NCBI GenBank assembly: GCA_037176905.1
Contig: JBBBWG010029200.1
Location: forward strand, 1 to 54,205
DNA from: Azolla pinnata
Lineage: Eukaryota > Streptophyta > Polypodiopsida > Salviniales > Salviniaceae
DNA length: 54,205 nucleotides
Direction: 5' to 3'
In this document: in pieces, positions 24,585 through 38,623 of the stretch
Position numbering within the stretch: the stretch's first letter is position 1
Layout of the letters: every line of letters starts with the position of its first letter
The notes under the pieces: model-generated
The model's database searches: none
Told to the model about the DNA's origin: nothing
What the model saw: only the letters and a program-made list of their open reading frames with translations
Made by a program: the position numbers and the translations under genes

Positions 24585-27500
24585 ATGGCTTCTGCCGTTC
24601 TTCCTGATCACAAGGACCAGCCTGGCCCTCTCTCCGACGGCCTCAACTCCTACGCCTTCGGCTTCGGCGGCGCGGACCTTCACCAGTGCGCCGCCGGCAA
24701 AGGGGAGCTCACCTTCCAGAACCTGCGCTACATCGTCACCGTCTGCGTTACCCCCGCCGACGTCCTGGTGGTCGAAGCCGAGCAGAAGAGCGATGGAGCT
24801 CGCTGGCGTGCTAGCTTCTCCGCAAGGCGTAAGCTTTCCTGTCCATCTTGTCTTATCTTTCTTTCCGTTCCGATGTCCTTTCCGTTCCGTTCCGTTCCGT
24901 TCCTCTTCTTTCGTGTTCCAAACTCGGTGGTTCGGGGTCCATGAGTTCATGCAATGCACGTCGATGAGTCGACTTTGTCGGTAGCTTGTATCGGATTCTG
25001 AAAGTTTCTTCTCCTTTTGAACTCTAAGGCTTACAGTCTCGAACTCAGTATTCTGAAGCTCATTCTCTTTTGAATCTCCACAACTCTTGCACAACATTAG
25101 GATTGGCTTTTTCCTGTGGAGTTTATACAGCCTCGAACGTATTCTTTGGACCGTTCGTGTTATTTGCTCGCGAGGTCTGTCGTCTCTCTTTGGAAACTGC
25201 CAGTTTCATTTGTTTCTGGAATCACGCACAGGCTTGCATATGCTCAGTCAGTATCCTCGGATGCTTAAATCCTTCTTTTTCCTCATTGAATTCTTTCGAA
25301 TTACGCTACTCGGGGCACTTAAATTTGCTGAGTCACACTACTCTACTCGATGCACGTAACGTCAAGTTTTTCTTCAATCTGTGTAGTTGGATTGTGCCAC
25401 TAGCTTAAAAGGCTGTCGAGTCAGTATAATCTCTTTCCGTGCTGTAAGCTTCAAAGTATTCCTTGGGTTCTCTAAAATGCCTGTTTTTATGGAACAATCA
25501 ATGTCAATGCAAAAAAACAGCACGGTTGAACCACTGTGACGTGTCAAATTGTTAGACCGGAAGTTCATTAATTCTGCATTGGAACAGAAATATTTGCAGT
25601 CTCTGCTGCTACTGGCTTCCATGACATAAATTCAGTAACAAGGTCGTAACATCTGAATGAATTTTTAATGATGTGATTCCTGCAACTGGTATGTGAAAGG
25701 CTTGTTAACATATTAGAAAGGACCTGAAGGTTGATCAAAATGCTGAACTGATTATTGAATTTCAGGATTTCTTCATTCCGATTCTGTTTTGCAATAGGAT
25801 TCATCTCCCTCACATGCGTTATATTCTTGACCTTGTACAAGACTGTATTCGGAACTTTATTATTAAATTTATTTTGAACGCATGAGAGTGCAGAAACAGT
25901 TGAAATGCACATTTAACGTGTTAAATTCTAAAACAGCTGCAACGGTTATGAACTGGCCATTAATGAATTAACTACCAACCCAGTGTCACATCTGCATGGT
26001 TCAATGTGACCAATAAATGTATCAGTTATAATAGTTTCCTATAAATCTTCGCCTAAAGAGTGCTTTACTTGTTCAAAACTTCTGTTGGCTCCATGAGTAG
26101 AGCAATACCCATCTCGTATATATCAATTTTATATCTCTATATGGAAATGTGAGTTCTTATTTTCTTCAGCTACTCTTCAAAATTAGGACTAGTTAGAAGT
26201 TTATGGAAGTTTCTGCTGATCAAATGCATATGTAGATGACCACACGCTCATCAGGTATAAGTTCAACTTGCAAAGAGTTTAGCATAAGACTTGCTCGTTA
26301 TTTTTATGTTGCAGATATTGAAGACATGACTCAGAGGATTGGAAGCTATAAAAAATTTTCAGTATTCGTGAAAATGCTTTACTCTGCAATACTTCAGGAT
26401 TCAGATTCTGTTTTTGTTGACTTGTTAACAAATCATGACCTGGAAGATTTGAAGTGCCGGTATGATGTGTTCACATTCCAAAATACTACACCCTTGTGTA
26501 TCCGTTTTCGCAGAACTAGAGGATACTTCATTGGAAAAACCTATGAAGGTTTATCTTGTGCTAGATAGAAATATGATACATAAAAAATGCACTACCGTTT
26601 CTGGCTTTCATATTTTGTTGGATATTGAAACTGACATTCTTATTCGTGCCACTCAACTTGAACCAGAAAGGCAAGAAATTTGGATCGAGTAAAGCGTGTT
26701 ACTGCTGGCACTGCTCTCAATAAACGTTACCTTATCTTGACTTATGTTGGAGAATTTGATAGGTATTCCTATTGTGGGTCCTCTGTAATACTAATGCACT
26801 TACTTCGATAACATCCTTAGGTGATGATTTTATAATCCTTTTCCTGTAGGCATGGATCATCTAATGGAAAGCCATATGTTGCAATTTGAAATTGTGTTTT
26901 TCAATCATTTGGATAAAAATTTGTGTAGTTTACGTGACCTAATGCAGTTAGTATAGAGGAAGTGATAAAGTGTGGATGTTGTCTTCTTCAAGTGTTCACT
27001 AGGAAATATTTCTTGCTAATGAACAGATGTTGGTTGCATTTTCTTTCGTCTTTAGTTGTGTTCTTGCGTCTTGTCTTCAGACATTTTTGCCTCTCAAATA
27101 CATCTGACACCCTTATTTGGGCTTGTTTGGCCATTATTCGATGAATATCCCATCATCTTTAATTCACAATGCACATGATGGATCGGTTTTCAGTTTCTTT
27201 TACTATGTGTATAGGATCCATTAATTCACAGCTCTTCTTCACACTGTTTAGAGAAGTTCTTGATCATGAGTCCTGTTTATTTTAGATTCTGGTTCTTTAA
27301 CTAGAGTATGAACAGAGAGGTCTTCCAGCAATGGAATCATAGATGAGTGTGTGGACTTATTCCAAGTCAAAATCTACAAAGGTTAATTATCAACATTGTA
27401 AACTGGCATGAAGTATGCAATGATTTTTTTTTTGTTCAGAATACATTATCCGTTGGCACTTGCCCACGAAGAGAATCTGGAACCTGATATTCTTAGGAGG

Positions 27501-30500
27501 ACAATAAAGAGATTAAGAATCGAAGCGGAAAGCCTTAAGAAACAGCTGCATGTGTTCCAAAACCAAGGAATCTGTCAAGATAAAGAAGAAAATGCTGCAG
27601 ACATAGATCAAGATGAGCACCAAAGACTAAGGAAAGAAAATTGTAGACTTCTTACACAGGTTGGGATGTACATTCTACCTCAAATAATTTCAAATCTTGT
27701 AAACTGGACATGATGAGAAGATGTACTATGATGCCAGTTATGATGGTTAGTGAAGACATATGATCTGATACCTGCTTCCTTAGATTGTTTTTGAAAACTC
27801 CTATAACTTTCTCTTATTCAGGTCAGGTGCCTGGAGGACTCCATGATACAACTTCTTGGATATAAGGGGGATAGGTAACAATGTGTGTGATTTATTTATC
27901 TTTTTAAGATTTAATTCTAACCATAATGATTAAGTTAAATATATCTGATCAGCAATGCAAGTGGAAATGACAAGCAGAAACTAGCTAATGAGCTGGCCAG
28001 GTATCAAAAGAAATGCAGTATACTTTTGTCAAAGCTTGAGGCAAAGGTTTGGAAAGTTCTTTGACTCAACAAATAATTACCGCATAAGCATGTAGATGTT
28101 TTTTTGGGTATGCCCCTTCATTTAAATACGCTCACCGGAGAATAATTTACAGATGATTTCTCAAAAAGATGTCAAAGATTTGGAAGACCAAGTAAACCAT
28201 CTACAGGTCTTTTGCTGTTCTATTTTTAGTTCATAACAGGGTCTAGTATTCGGTAAATTCTTTCAAATTATTTAAATTTTCCTTTATTGAGGTACAGTTT
28301 TTCATGGCCAACAAATCTAGAATTCCTACATTTTGAAAGAAGTCTTTATATTTCTTATATTATTTTCTGGATAACATTGTTTTTGTATGTGCATAATATT
28401 GTGCTCTTACTTTGAATGGGAACATGACTTTGGGAAACGGGAAAGTGAAGAAATCATGTTTTTTGGGAAGTTTTACTTTCAACCATTGAATGAATTATCT
28501 TTTCCTTTCGATGGCTGCTCTTTGCACTTGCAGCTTGTAGTCTTGGGATGTTTTGGTATTTGTGGATAACTATTACTGGTCTTACATCATGATGTTAGGC
28601 ACTATGTAACTGCCACACTTCCTCTATTTGAGACGCCTTGATTGATGATAAATTTGGTGGATTTCTCAAGATTAGGTGGCTTGTGATTAACTTTATTGTT
28701 ACTTCTTAACCTTTGTTTGGATAACGATATTCTGTGAAATGATTTTAATGGTAGCAGATGTGGATTTCATAAAACTAGATGGGATATACGTAGGAGTAGA
28801 TCTGTTAATGATGCTCATGAATATTTATTACCATGTTTGCAGAATTTGCTGAAGATAGAGAAAGAGAAGAAAGAAAAACTGGTAGCAAATCTCACAAGGG
28901 AAAAGCAAGCTTTAGTAGACAAGGTGAGGTGAGGTGTTTGTCCTTCCTTCTATTCCAGAAAAGTGGCACAGATGTGATCTTTACTATGGCCCTACCATCA
29001 GGCTGTGACATTTTGGCACTGTCAATGGGTTTGGGATTGTGAATTAACTACTGATGAGTGAATCCAGTGCAAAATTGCCAATTGTAGAGAGACTGGTATT
29101 ACTTGCCTTGCTTTTTGAGTTAGAAGATTATTATTGGAACTTGGTATTTGTTTCTGGATTCAGGTATTCTTGGTTGCTACAGATCTTGTTACTGATATCT
29201 ATATATATGTAGGCGTTTAGTACATGCACATTTTTGTGTTTCTTATAATCTGAGGTTGGGACGAAAAATTGTTTTCCAGATGCGTTTAACTTAGCAATGT
29301 AACAGATTTCACTTAAAGGAATTTGTAGCCATCTTATCTATGCCTATTTATTTATATGTTTAATGAATTGGCTTGGGTATTGAGTCTCTTGTACGGACAT
29401 CACATTTTGCAGCCATTTAAATGTCTCCAGTTCTCTGGAGTAAATTTGGTCATCACTTCTTGTGATAAAAAGTTCATCATAATTATGCGAATTTTTAATG
29501 TAACATATAACCATGGGAATATAGGTAAGGCAATCAAGAGAATCTGAAAGGAGCATGCGTCTACAGTTTCGAACAATGGAGAGAGAGCTTGATCATTTGA
29601 AGAGAAGGTGCTATTATTGTTCTAAAAGTTCATGTTTGTATGTGCTGATGAATGATACACAGTTAAATTTATGTCATAAAACTTTATGGACTGGCTGTCA
29701 TTTCTTCATTTTGATCCTGTGTGGCCAAAATAATAGATTGAAGTTACAAGGAGCATCCAATATGGAGAACCCATACAGCAAAATAAGGTAGCTAAACTAA
29801 GTTTGCAGGTTTTTATTTTCTAGAAAATTTCCAGAGTGCCTTGGTATTTTGGTAAAACAATAACCATCTGGAACAGATGTTTTTGCTGAAAACTTCATTC
29901 GTATCTAGTATTGGAATTGCTTTTCCTTATTTTATACCGGTTTCTCGCTCCAAATGATTGCATTTTTTGAGAACTTTTAGTAACACAACCTTATAAATGT
30001 AGTATGTTACCATTTCTAGGGTAAATTCAAGACCACCAAGCCAAAGAACGACACCTTTATCTAGTAGAGAAAATTCTCCGTGTCGTAGACGGTTTACCAA
30101 GACTATGGGTATGCTACTCCAACTTTCCCCAAGTAAATTATCATAGATAAAACTATGATTGTTAAGGAGGTGTCTCAATAGAGAATCTTGCATTTGTTTT
30201 CTCTTTATAACATTTTTAAATGCTTGCACATAATTGTTGTAATAATAATATTGCTTGTACTAAAAGCACGAGATTTGTGAAATTTATTTGATGGCTAATG
30301 TGAACTGATCATGCATTAGGTTCACGTTCATCATCATGTCCCACTTTTCGATCTCAAAATAGTTGTGATAGTAATCCCAGGGAAGAAGTGAAGCTTCCAA
30401 TATACAAAGAATATTTAAAAAGAAAGCCTCCATCATTAACCTCACCAACAAGATTAAGGTATATTACAATGATCAGATAAATTGAACTGAATTTGTGATG

Positions 30501-32465
30501 TGTACGAGTTTGACAATTTCCTAAAGCAAGTAAGCAGAATTTTTTGATCAATCCACCAGCACGATATGCATTAATGTATTTAAGATGTAAACAGCTAGAT
30601 GATCCCAATTTAGCTGGTTTGAATGGCTTGAAACGGTAGTTTAGATGGTTAAACAGCTGAAATAATTGGGTTAGGGTCCAAAGTTCCTGCTTCGGTTTGG
30701 TTTGGTTTGGCCTTCACAAAGATCAGAGGGAATCATGTAAAACCGTCTTGTAAGGAAACAACATAAACACAGGCAGATTCTTGACTTTTGTGTTTATTAG
30801 CAGAGGTGGCTTCTTGGTGTTATCCCCAAGGCCTTCTTGAAGCCCAGAAAATGACAACACAGTGTTATCCCTCAGAATCGGATTGCTTCTATAATTTGAC
30901 TTAAAGATCTTACATGCTTGATAGACTGCATGCTATTGAAATTGACTACTGTAGATGCTATCCATTGCCTAATTTACGGTCTTGTTAATTTTAAGAGTTC
31001 ACTTGTCATAAAAGTTCTATAAATCTCTGTGCCATTAGACATTGTTCCAGTACTATACAGTATTCAGTAATTGAGAGTAATTTTATTGTAATGTGCAAGT
31101 ATAAGGGATTGTGGATACACCACATTAGTAATGCTTACAATCAACTACAGTTCCTCTCCAAGGCGGTATACATGACAATACATTTATGTTCTGAAAACGC
31201 ATTTGTATCATTGACAATCTTTACACTTCTGGATGAGGAGCCTTACAATAATCTGCAATCTTGTGAGTCACATGTCAACTGACGAATGTTACATTGTCAT
31301 CAAACTTCATCATTCATGAGTATTAAAATCTCTTCTATCCAGCATTTTTCAGATTTTAGTGAATGCGTGCATATTAAAGTGAGTGAAATTAACTGTTTTT
31401 TTTGCCAAAAACAGGGATTGTTCTGGATACAAATCAAGCAGTACAAAATCTAGGGATTATTGTGCTCTCGGCCCATCTAAATTGTCTTCATTAAGTAGAA
31501 ATTCTGAGGACACGGATGGCTTGGTAAGCCATGCTGATATATTTTTCTTTTTCTTTTATTTCATTGAAGGATTTGCTGCGGTTAAAGAGTTTTCAGAAAC
31601 TTTTTGGTTTTATTCTGGATCCTTGTCCTTCGTCATTCACAAGAAGGATATGCAACCAAGATTGATAAATATTATTCCTTGTTCTTGCAGAGTACATCAC
31701 GAAGTCTGTTGAGCTCTGTAAGAAATACCTGGTAAACAAACTCTTCCCAAATGACACAGATTATGCTTTTGTGTCTTATACAAACTAACTATATTTATTT
31801 ATGGAAGCAGGAGGGAAGATTCTAAAGAAAGGCACCCTAAATGCAACCTGAATGTTGAGGAGAGGGTTTACGATTCATGCATTTCAAGCAGTTTCTGTGG
31901 TGGTGAAGACGAAGTTGTAAGATATTAATGGAAATGACTTTATCTCAGTTATTGCTCTAGATGAAAAGAATTTCTTTTGCGCATTACAGATAATAGTATT
32001 TGCCATTGATAATTTTGAACTCATTCCTGAGTTTATGGCTTTTACAATGTGTCTTTGCAGAATCCCTATGACTCGGTTTCAAGGGCAAATTCACCGAGCA
32101 GACTTTTGCAGCAAGTAATAGGATTTGGCATTGACAAATCTAGGAATCTAAGACTATCTATACTTGTAAACAGAAAGAACGGGTTTTAAGAGGGTTGCAT
32201 CTCTTTGCAGAAGAACCAACATGATTCTGTGTCGAGGACAAACTCCCCAAAGAGAGTGCTGCAGCAGGTGAAAGCAAAGCTTGTGGAGTATCCTTTTAGT
32301 TATATATATATATATATATATTACCTTCAAGCAGAGTACAGTGTATTTGGTAGAAGAAATTAAAGAAGTGGGTCTCTATTACCTTAACTCTATAACTAGG
32401 TATGCAAGAATGCAGGAAATGAATTTGGAATTATGATGCCGGTAAGGACGTGTATATGGTGGTGA
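24585..32465 (+). CDS. CCDC61: CCDC61/VFL3-like basal-body coiled-coil protein
   Basis: CCDC61 (VFL3 in Chlamydomonas) is an XRCC4/SAS-6-fold protein of centrosomes and basal bodies. The exons read are 24585-24828, 26315-26459, 26667-26762, 27440-27659, 27822-27874, 27953-28046, 28153-28206, 28843-28923, 29525-29607, 29737-29787, 30020-30108, 30320-30458, 31415-31523, 31691-31731, 31811-31916, 32061-32114 and 32211-32267, all GT-AG and phase-consistent (572 codons). A short last exon begins at 32400 or 32415, with a stop at 32463 or 32433. The head domain is diagnostic: RHIEDMTQRIGSYKKFSVF, VDLLTNHDLEDLK, NKRYLILTYVGEFDRIHYPL. A coiled coil follows (LRRTIKRLRIEAESLKKQL), then a Ser/Arg-rich tail. 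Exons 16 and 17 encode near-identical motifs ending NSPSRLLQQ and NSPKRVLQQ. Intron 1 is about 1.5 kb and contains a (TTCCG) run near 24882. The head identification is strong; minor exons in the tail are less sure. Confidence 0.88.
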
Positions 32466-32469
32466 TTCT

Positions 32470-33838
32470 TGTATTGAGACCGTAACTAAGCTACGGCAGC
32501 TTCCTTGGTTTCTCAAGTCATCCCTTCATCAAAGCTTTCATGCCAGGTGATATATACATATATTGCTGCGGGTCTTTTCGGTTCGTGTAAATCTATAAAC
32601 ATTGAGCATGGCAAGACAATATCCTCTTGACAATATCCTCTTGAGTCAATCCTCTATTGTTAGCAATGTGTGCTTGTTCCATAGCAAAAGAGAAAAACTT
32701 CATCCATCCATTTTCTTTCTGGGAATATAACCGAGAAATTCCGATTGCGGTGCATTTCAATGAAAAACACATAAAAGTATATGTTGTCGGCATATGCGAC
32801 AACGAACCACTCTGAAATTATATAGTTCTTGATGCTTCCCTACAAACTCTAGATCAAGTTTGAGCTTGAATTGTAGGTAGGTTTAACACTTGACTCGATG
32901 AAATAAAATCAGATCTTAATCATTTTGTATCTTATGAATTGTCAGCAAATCAGTTTTTTCGTGTGTCGGCGGCAGTCTGTCATCGACGCTTCGATTCCAC
33001 ATGCATTGTCTTGGCATTGTGTTTTGATCTGATTTTTGGACTTTCCTTTTGGAAGGAAAAGCTTTCATGGCATGAAGGGGGAAGGTGTTGCATTCGGGAA
33101 CCATTCAACGCCGCTTGTTTTTATTGGCTTGTGATGGGGAATATCATGCAATCTGTGCACGTATGCGAGAAGATTCTTCGGCGACAATGCAAATGAACTG
33201 GTGGGAACCTCAGAGTACAACGAAAAAACACAGATCAGTGCACACGCCCGCAAGCAAACAATAATCAACAGATTTCAAACCCAATCGATTGATTGAGGAA
33301 CTTAATTTTGCTGAGCTCGCAGACAGCACATCATACATACAAGGACCCAATCGATTGATTTTGGAACTTAATTTCCTGAGCTTGCAGACAGCAAATCAAT
33401 GCACACAAGCACCCAAGACGCTCGATGCGAGCGTGAAGCTAACACTTCTGAAGATGGATCAATCATGCCATTAATTATATATGGGAAGAGGAAGAGTCGT
33501 GCACCTGCAGTTCAACAAATTCCCCTCTCCGATGTGAAATGTATCTTGCTTGTTCTTGTCATTAGATTATGTGGGCCGAATCGCACCATAAAACGCAAGC
33601 AGGAAATCTGACTTTGCATTCAATCTAATGAAGATCGATTTCGGTCGCTGCCTCAACCAGATGCAACAGTTTCACCAGCCAAACCTCTGATTCGACGATT
33701 CTTCTCTCAAATCCAGCGATTCCCTCCGGATATCAGATTGATCTCCGGACCATCAAACTCCTCTCAAATCCAAACGATTCCTGATTCGATTGCTTTCCTC
33801 CATCACTCACATACTTCAAACTCTTCTCCATACCAGCC
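32470..33838. other. Intergenic region with a 65-bp direct duplication
   Basis: CCAATCGATTGATT, GGAACTTAATTT, GAGCT and GCAGACAGCA(C/A)ATCA occur in order at about 33281-33345 and again at 33346-33410. No gene is recognised. The right part probably holds the promoter and leader of the downstream bHLH gene. Confidence 0.7.
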
Positions 33839-34777
33839 ATGAGCATAGGGAAGTATGTAGGGGTGGTGGGTGAAGCTGAGGAGGGCAAACCAATCTCTTA
33901 CAACAGTATCAATGGCGTTCCACGCTCATCTTCCACTTCCACTTACAATTCGCGCAGCAATGAGATCTGCAATGATGGAATATATGATTGGGATCATTAT
34001 CATTATCATCATCGTCATCATATCGGAGATGGAGCTCCTCCCCACAAGAAGCATCTGTGCACAAGTACTAGCGATGGCAACCGCCCTGTTGTGTTTAACA
34101 TCTACAAGGTACTTTCATCTCTCAACCAAACAGAAAGATTCTCCTTCATTACGCTGATAGCGTTAAGGTCTCTAGTTTGCAATCTTTTTCCATCTGATCT
34201 CCATTGCAAAACAGATCTTTTGGGCAGAAAGAGGAGCGAGAATGCATTCGCATCTCGATTAATTTAAGCTATTCCCATCAAGTATAGATCCATCCATGGC
34301 ACCACAAAGCAATTAGGCATCTTGGCATTTCATATTTTGTAACCAGATTTTGATCTATGCCCGTCAGAAACCCAATGAGTAGCCATAGCTTCAGTTTGAT
34401 CTAATGCCCTTTAGAAACCCCAACATGAGTATGGAAGTAGGCATCTTTTGCATTTGGAAATCAGAACTAGATCCATTGCAGTTCGATATGCCCATTCGAA
34501 TTCCAAAGTAGACTCCTTGCACTTAGGATCCATGTCCATCTGGAAACCAATGCAAGTATGAAGTTTGATCTGTACATAAAAGCATAGTACATAAAACATA
34601 GCCCCATCATCGATGGGTGCAGATGTTTTAATGGGATTAAAGCATAGCCACCGCCTCTTTGTACATGATTCCTTTTGTGTATAGGAGTCAATGCAGGAGG
34701 CTGATCATATGAATCATGTTGATCAAGGCCCTGGCTTAATGAATCTGATGAGACGTGGAGAAGAAGAAGAAGAAGAA

Positions 34778-34810
<33 letters not shown>

Positions 34811-35722
34811 GAGATGGTACGGACAAGGCCCAGAGCAAAACGAGGTTCTGCAACTGACCCTCAAAGTTTGTATGCAAGGGTATATATGTACATATTTATA
34901 CATGAACATTATGCATATGCATATCTACACACACCTATACATAGATAGATACATGTATGAAACTCACAATGCAGAGAAGATTGCATACAACTCCACAGAT
35001 TTGCATAGAAGATTCAAAATTAGAATTATACATATGTGTTTTCCATGGTTTGATCATAAAACAGGCGTTTGCTTACTTTGCAGCAACGACGTGTGCGAAT
35101 CAACGAGAGACTACGGATACTGCAAAGCTTAGTTCCTAATGGAGCCAAGGTCGCAATTTGCTCATCATGGTTAATCAAACCCAACCTGTCATCAGTTAAT
35201 CAGAAAGTTAATACTAGATTTAGCAACTCATTACTCTACTTCTACTCAAGTCCAACCAATCATAGTTGATTATCAAGGAAGTTAGTGCTAGATTAGCTAT
35301 CGATTATCAGGTCGATCAAATCCTATCAGGGTGTTAGTAAGAGCTAATTAAACAAGCCAAGTAGATGCCTGTTTCTCTCAATTTTTGAATTTGTCTCTGA
35401 AGTTTACGGTCGACAATGTGACTTATATATATAATGCATGCAGGTTGATATTGTGACAATGCTGGAGGAAGCTATCGGTTATGTTAAGTTTCTACAGCTA
35501 CAAGTGAAGGTAATATACACAACTATTAACTCATTTGTGATGCTTCATCAAGAACATCTCATTATGGAAGAGCATTATATTGAATGCCTGCCATATATAT
35601 TATGCAAATTCTAACTGTTTTTGCTGTGTATAATGCAGATTTTAAGCTCTGACGACTATTGGATGTACGCTCCTACAACCTACAATGGCATCGACATTTC
35701 TTTCAGTATGTTGCATCCATGA
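33839..35722 (+). CDS. RSL: RSL-type (class VIII) bHLH transcription factor
   Basis: This is a nuclear DNA-binding regulator of the ROOT HAIR DEFECTIVE SIX-LIKE family, which controls root-hair or other tip-growing cell development. There are five exons: 33839-34108, 34685-34879, 35084-35149, 35444-35509 and 35639-35722, all GT-AG and phase 0, giving 226 residues. The bHLH (about 147-197) reads SATDPQSLYAR, then INERLRILQSLVPNGAK, then TMLEEAIGYVKFLQLQVK. It is followed by the RSL class II C-terminal signature LSSDDYWMYAPTTYNGIDI. Before it lies an acidic run of six Glu and ten Asp encoded by GAA/GAT repeats. The N-terminal 90 residues are poorly conserved and His/Ser-rich, so the first exon start is the least certain part. 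Gln156 and Val159 replace the usual Lys and Glu of the basic segment. Confidence 0.9.
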
Positions 35723-36791
35723 TCCTACACCTAATCTCCCCATCTAAAAATGGTAGTATAGCCTTAGGATAAACATACAGACCTCCACAGATTTGCTTGG
35801 ATTTAACTGACTTCGAACCAAAAAACCAAAACCATCAGAAACTTCCTTGGGACTTCATAGTATTGAATGGATAGCATAAAACATGTGGCTTTTCAGAGGA
35901 ACCTACTCTACCCACAACATCTTTACGCTTTTCATTTTTTCATCACTCATTCTATCCCATTCATTCAAGCTGTATTTCATTGTAGACCTTTGGGTCTATT
36001 CCTTGATGGTGTTTTTCAAGAACTGGTTGCCACTATGGCTCACTCCTAACTTCAGTCACTAGGAACCCATCGCACATCCCAATCTACAAAATACAGGAAC
36101 CAACCCATAAAGACAATACTGTCAACAAATATGTTGGCTTAGCCTGCTACACCATTTCCCTTATCAAATGGAAACAGATAACTTCTACCTTGAATCATAA
36201 GAGGGCTTCCATAACATTCTTGTTATCATTACTTTGGAACAAAACTCTAGTTTGAGAAAGAGCTTTATTATACTTGCATAGCATTGTGATGTATAATGCA
36301 TTGTGTTCAGTATGACATTGATATGAATACTCTTAGTGCTGATATTGACATGTGAAGTTTCAACCAATAAAGATTTAGTTTTGAAATTATTCGTTCCCTT
36401 ATGTATCATCTTTACATACATCGAAAATGCCACAGCCTCGAGCTCCTGACATGACTGGCTCTGAGAAATCTGCAACAAAGTAACAAGAAACTGGTGTTCT
36501 GAGAATGACATGCAGCAAAAACTGGTGTCCTCAACTACTCGCGTCGGAATGACATCTATAACAAAAGAATAGCATTCTCAAAGAGTTCATGTGAGAATGA
36601 CATGTATAGTTCAGGAAACAGGCATTAGATGTTTGGCTTAGAGAATGGGAAAGGAGATGGCAAGAACAAGATCGAGTGCATGTCCAGCCCATGATTAAAG
36701 AGAGAAACAAGGAGATGCTTCATGCTTTACCTTTGCAGATTAGATCCATAGCTCGCATTGTGTCAAGGAAAATGATGTCCTAAACGAGTTA
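35723..36791. other. Convergent intergenic region, nothing recognised
   Basis: This is AT-rich sequence between the 3' ends of the bHLH gene (plus) and the FHA gene (minus). It should contain both 3' untranslated regions and polyadenylation sites. I see no further gene or repeat array in it. Confidence 0.6.
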
Positions 36792-38623
36792 TTATTCTTG
36801 TGGCTCTATGACAAAAACAGCTTCCTGAGAAATGCAAAGTATGTCAATGTGATCATAGGCATGACAACGTACATATAAAAAGGAAAAGCACATCTATCTA
36901 AATAAAGTTCATGCCCACCTCATCTCCAAACTTCAATGTATCACCTTTAGAAAGCTTTACCTCAGTCCGTGGCCGTAGTTTCGACCTATATATCAACACA
37001 ACCAGCTAAGAAATGGAGCGCTAAGATCATAAAAACAGGATGAGTACGAAGTAAGAATTTTTCTCACCTGTTAAGATAGGTACCATTCGTACTCCCAAGG
37101 TCAACCACAAAGTACTCACGGACATATTTCTTGTGGCTTTTCACCACATCTTTTCCATACACATGGGCATGAACGCTTGAAACCTGCAGTGGCAAATTTT
37201 GGAATGCAAAAAAACTGCTGCTACGAGAATACTAACCACTTGAACACTCAAAACTTTGAACTGTGTTCTAAAATCACTGCTCAGAAATGATCACATGTTC
37301 ACACAATTGTAAATAGAATATCTCCATAAGTTATTTGAGCGTCATAACCAAAGCTACCATAAAAAGATGACCTTTATGTGCACGTGTATGCGTTCATATG
37401 CATATACGAATGTATGTATGTATGTTTAAGAAAGATAACATTACCGTGGGCAAATCAAGTACTAGCGGTTTTATGGAACCAGATACCAATGGCTCTGCTC
37501 CCACCAATACGCCTTCCCCTGATATCACCTCGGCTTGCAATTTCGAGTTACCCGAAGGTCTCAGCACCCAACATTTCTCATATCCACCCCAACCTTCACT
37601 CCTCTTTTTGGCTTCCCATTTCTCTATCCACCTAGTATAGTACTGCCTTTTCTATCTTTGTAAGTGTATTGGGAAATACACACACACACACACATACATA
37701 TACACTCTCAATCTTATAATCATGTGATAGAATACATCTCCTCTTGTTGCCCTTGCTAGTATCATTGCTTTAAGTGTTTTATTGAGTTATCAGCTACGAG
37801 TGCCGCACCAGTGATCACAACACAAAATGTTTTCCACATACTCCTAGATCCATAAAGAATTCTCCCGACCTACTGTACAGCTGAATGACCAGGTTGAGAT
37901 ACCATATACATCATATGTTCTTTCAAGAGCATCTCATTAGAGAAATTGTTGAGGAAAATGATCCTCGAATTCAAAGCTTCTTGACACTCATAGAGAAAGT
38001 TCTCTCACCATTCACGCATTTCTTTGCGAGCCTTATCATTGGCACGCTCCTTTTCTGCTGCCTCTACCTCAGCAAGCTGTGCTAACTTCTCTCTCTCTCT
38101 CTGAAGTTCTCTCTGTATAGCCTCATCCTCAAACGGTTTGGATTCAGCAACCATGGTCACTCGAATGTATCTGTTACTTCCAACCTGATTTAGACCAAGA
38201 AGATGAAGGAAGTTACACACCATTGCTTACAAATATGCGCACATGTATACATGCATACACAATCAGTGTCACCATAAATACGAAGCTATATGCAAAAATT
38301 CCTGCATAAAATTTACACATCTGCATGTATTGATTGCTTGCAACCTGTTTTGAGCAATGATGGTGATAAATACATACAAAGATAGACTCTACCTGAAATG
38401 TCCTGACTTCAAATTGATGGAAACGTGTTTTACATGGCTCTTGTGGGATAGGCACAATCGGAAGAGACATTTAAAAGATGAGAAGAAAAGCGTATGCGCA
38501 CCTTGATGCAATCTTTTGTATGCCCACTTTGCAAAGCAGGCAGCTTGGAAAACTTTCGTGACCTGGAAAATGGAACAGCAATGGCCACACCATGAATCTC
38601 TAGAAAACAACGTAATTTCATCA

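Noticed and set aside
24261..25097. 278-codon minus-strand open frame over CCDC61 exon 1
   Set aside because: It runs through the 37-bp repeats, the hexamer repeat and the exon on the wrong strand, and shows no family motif.
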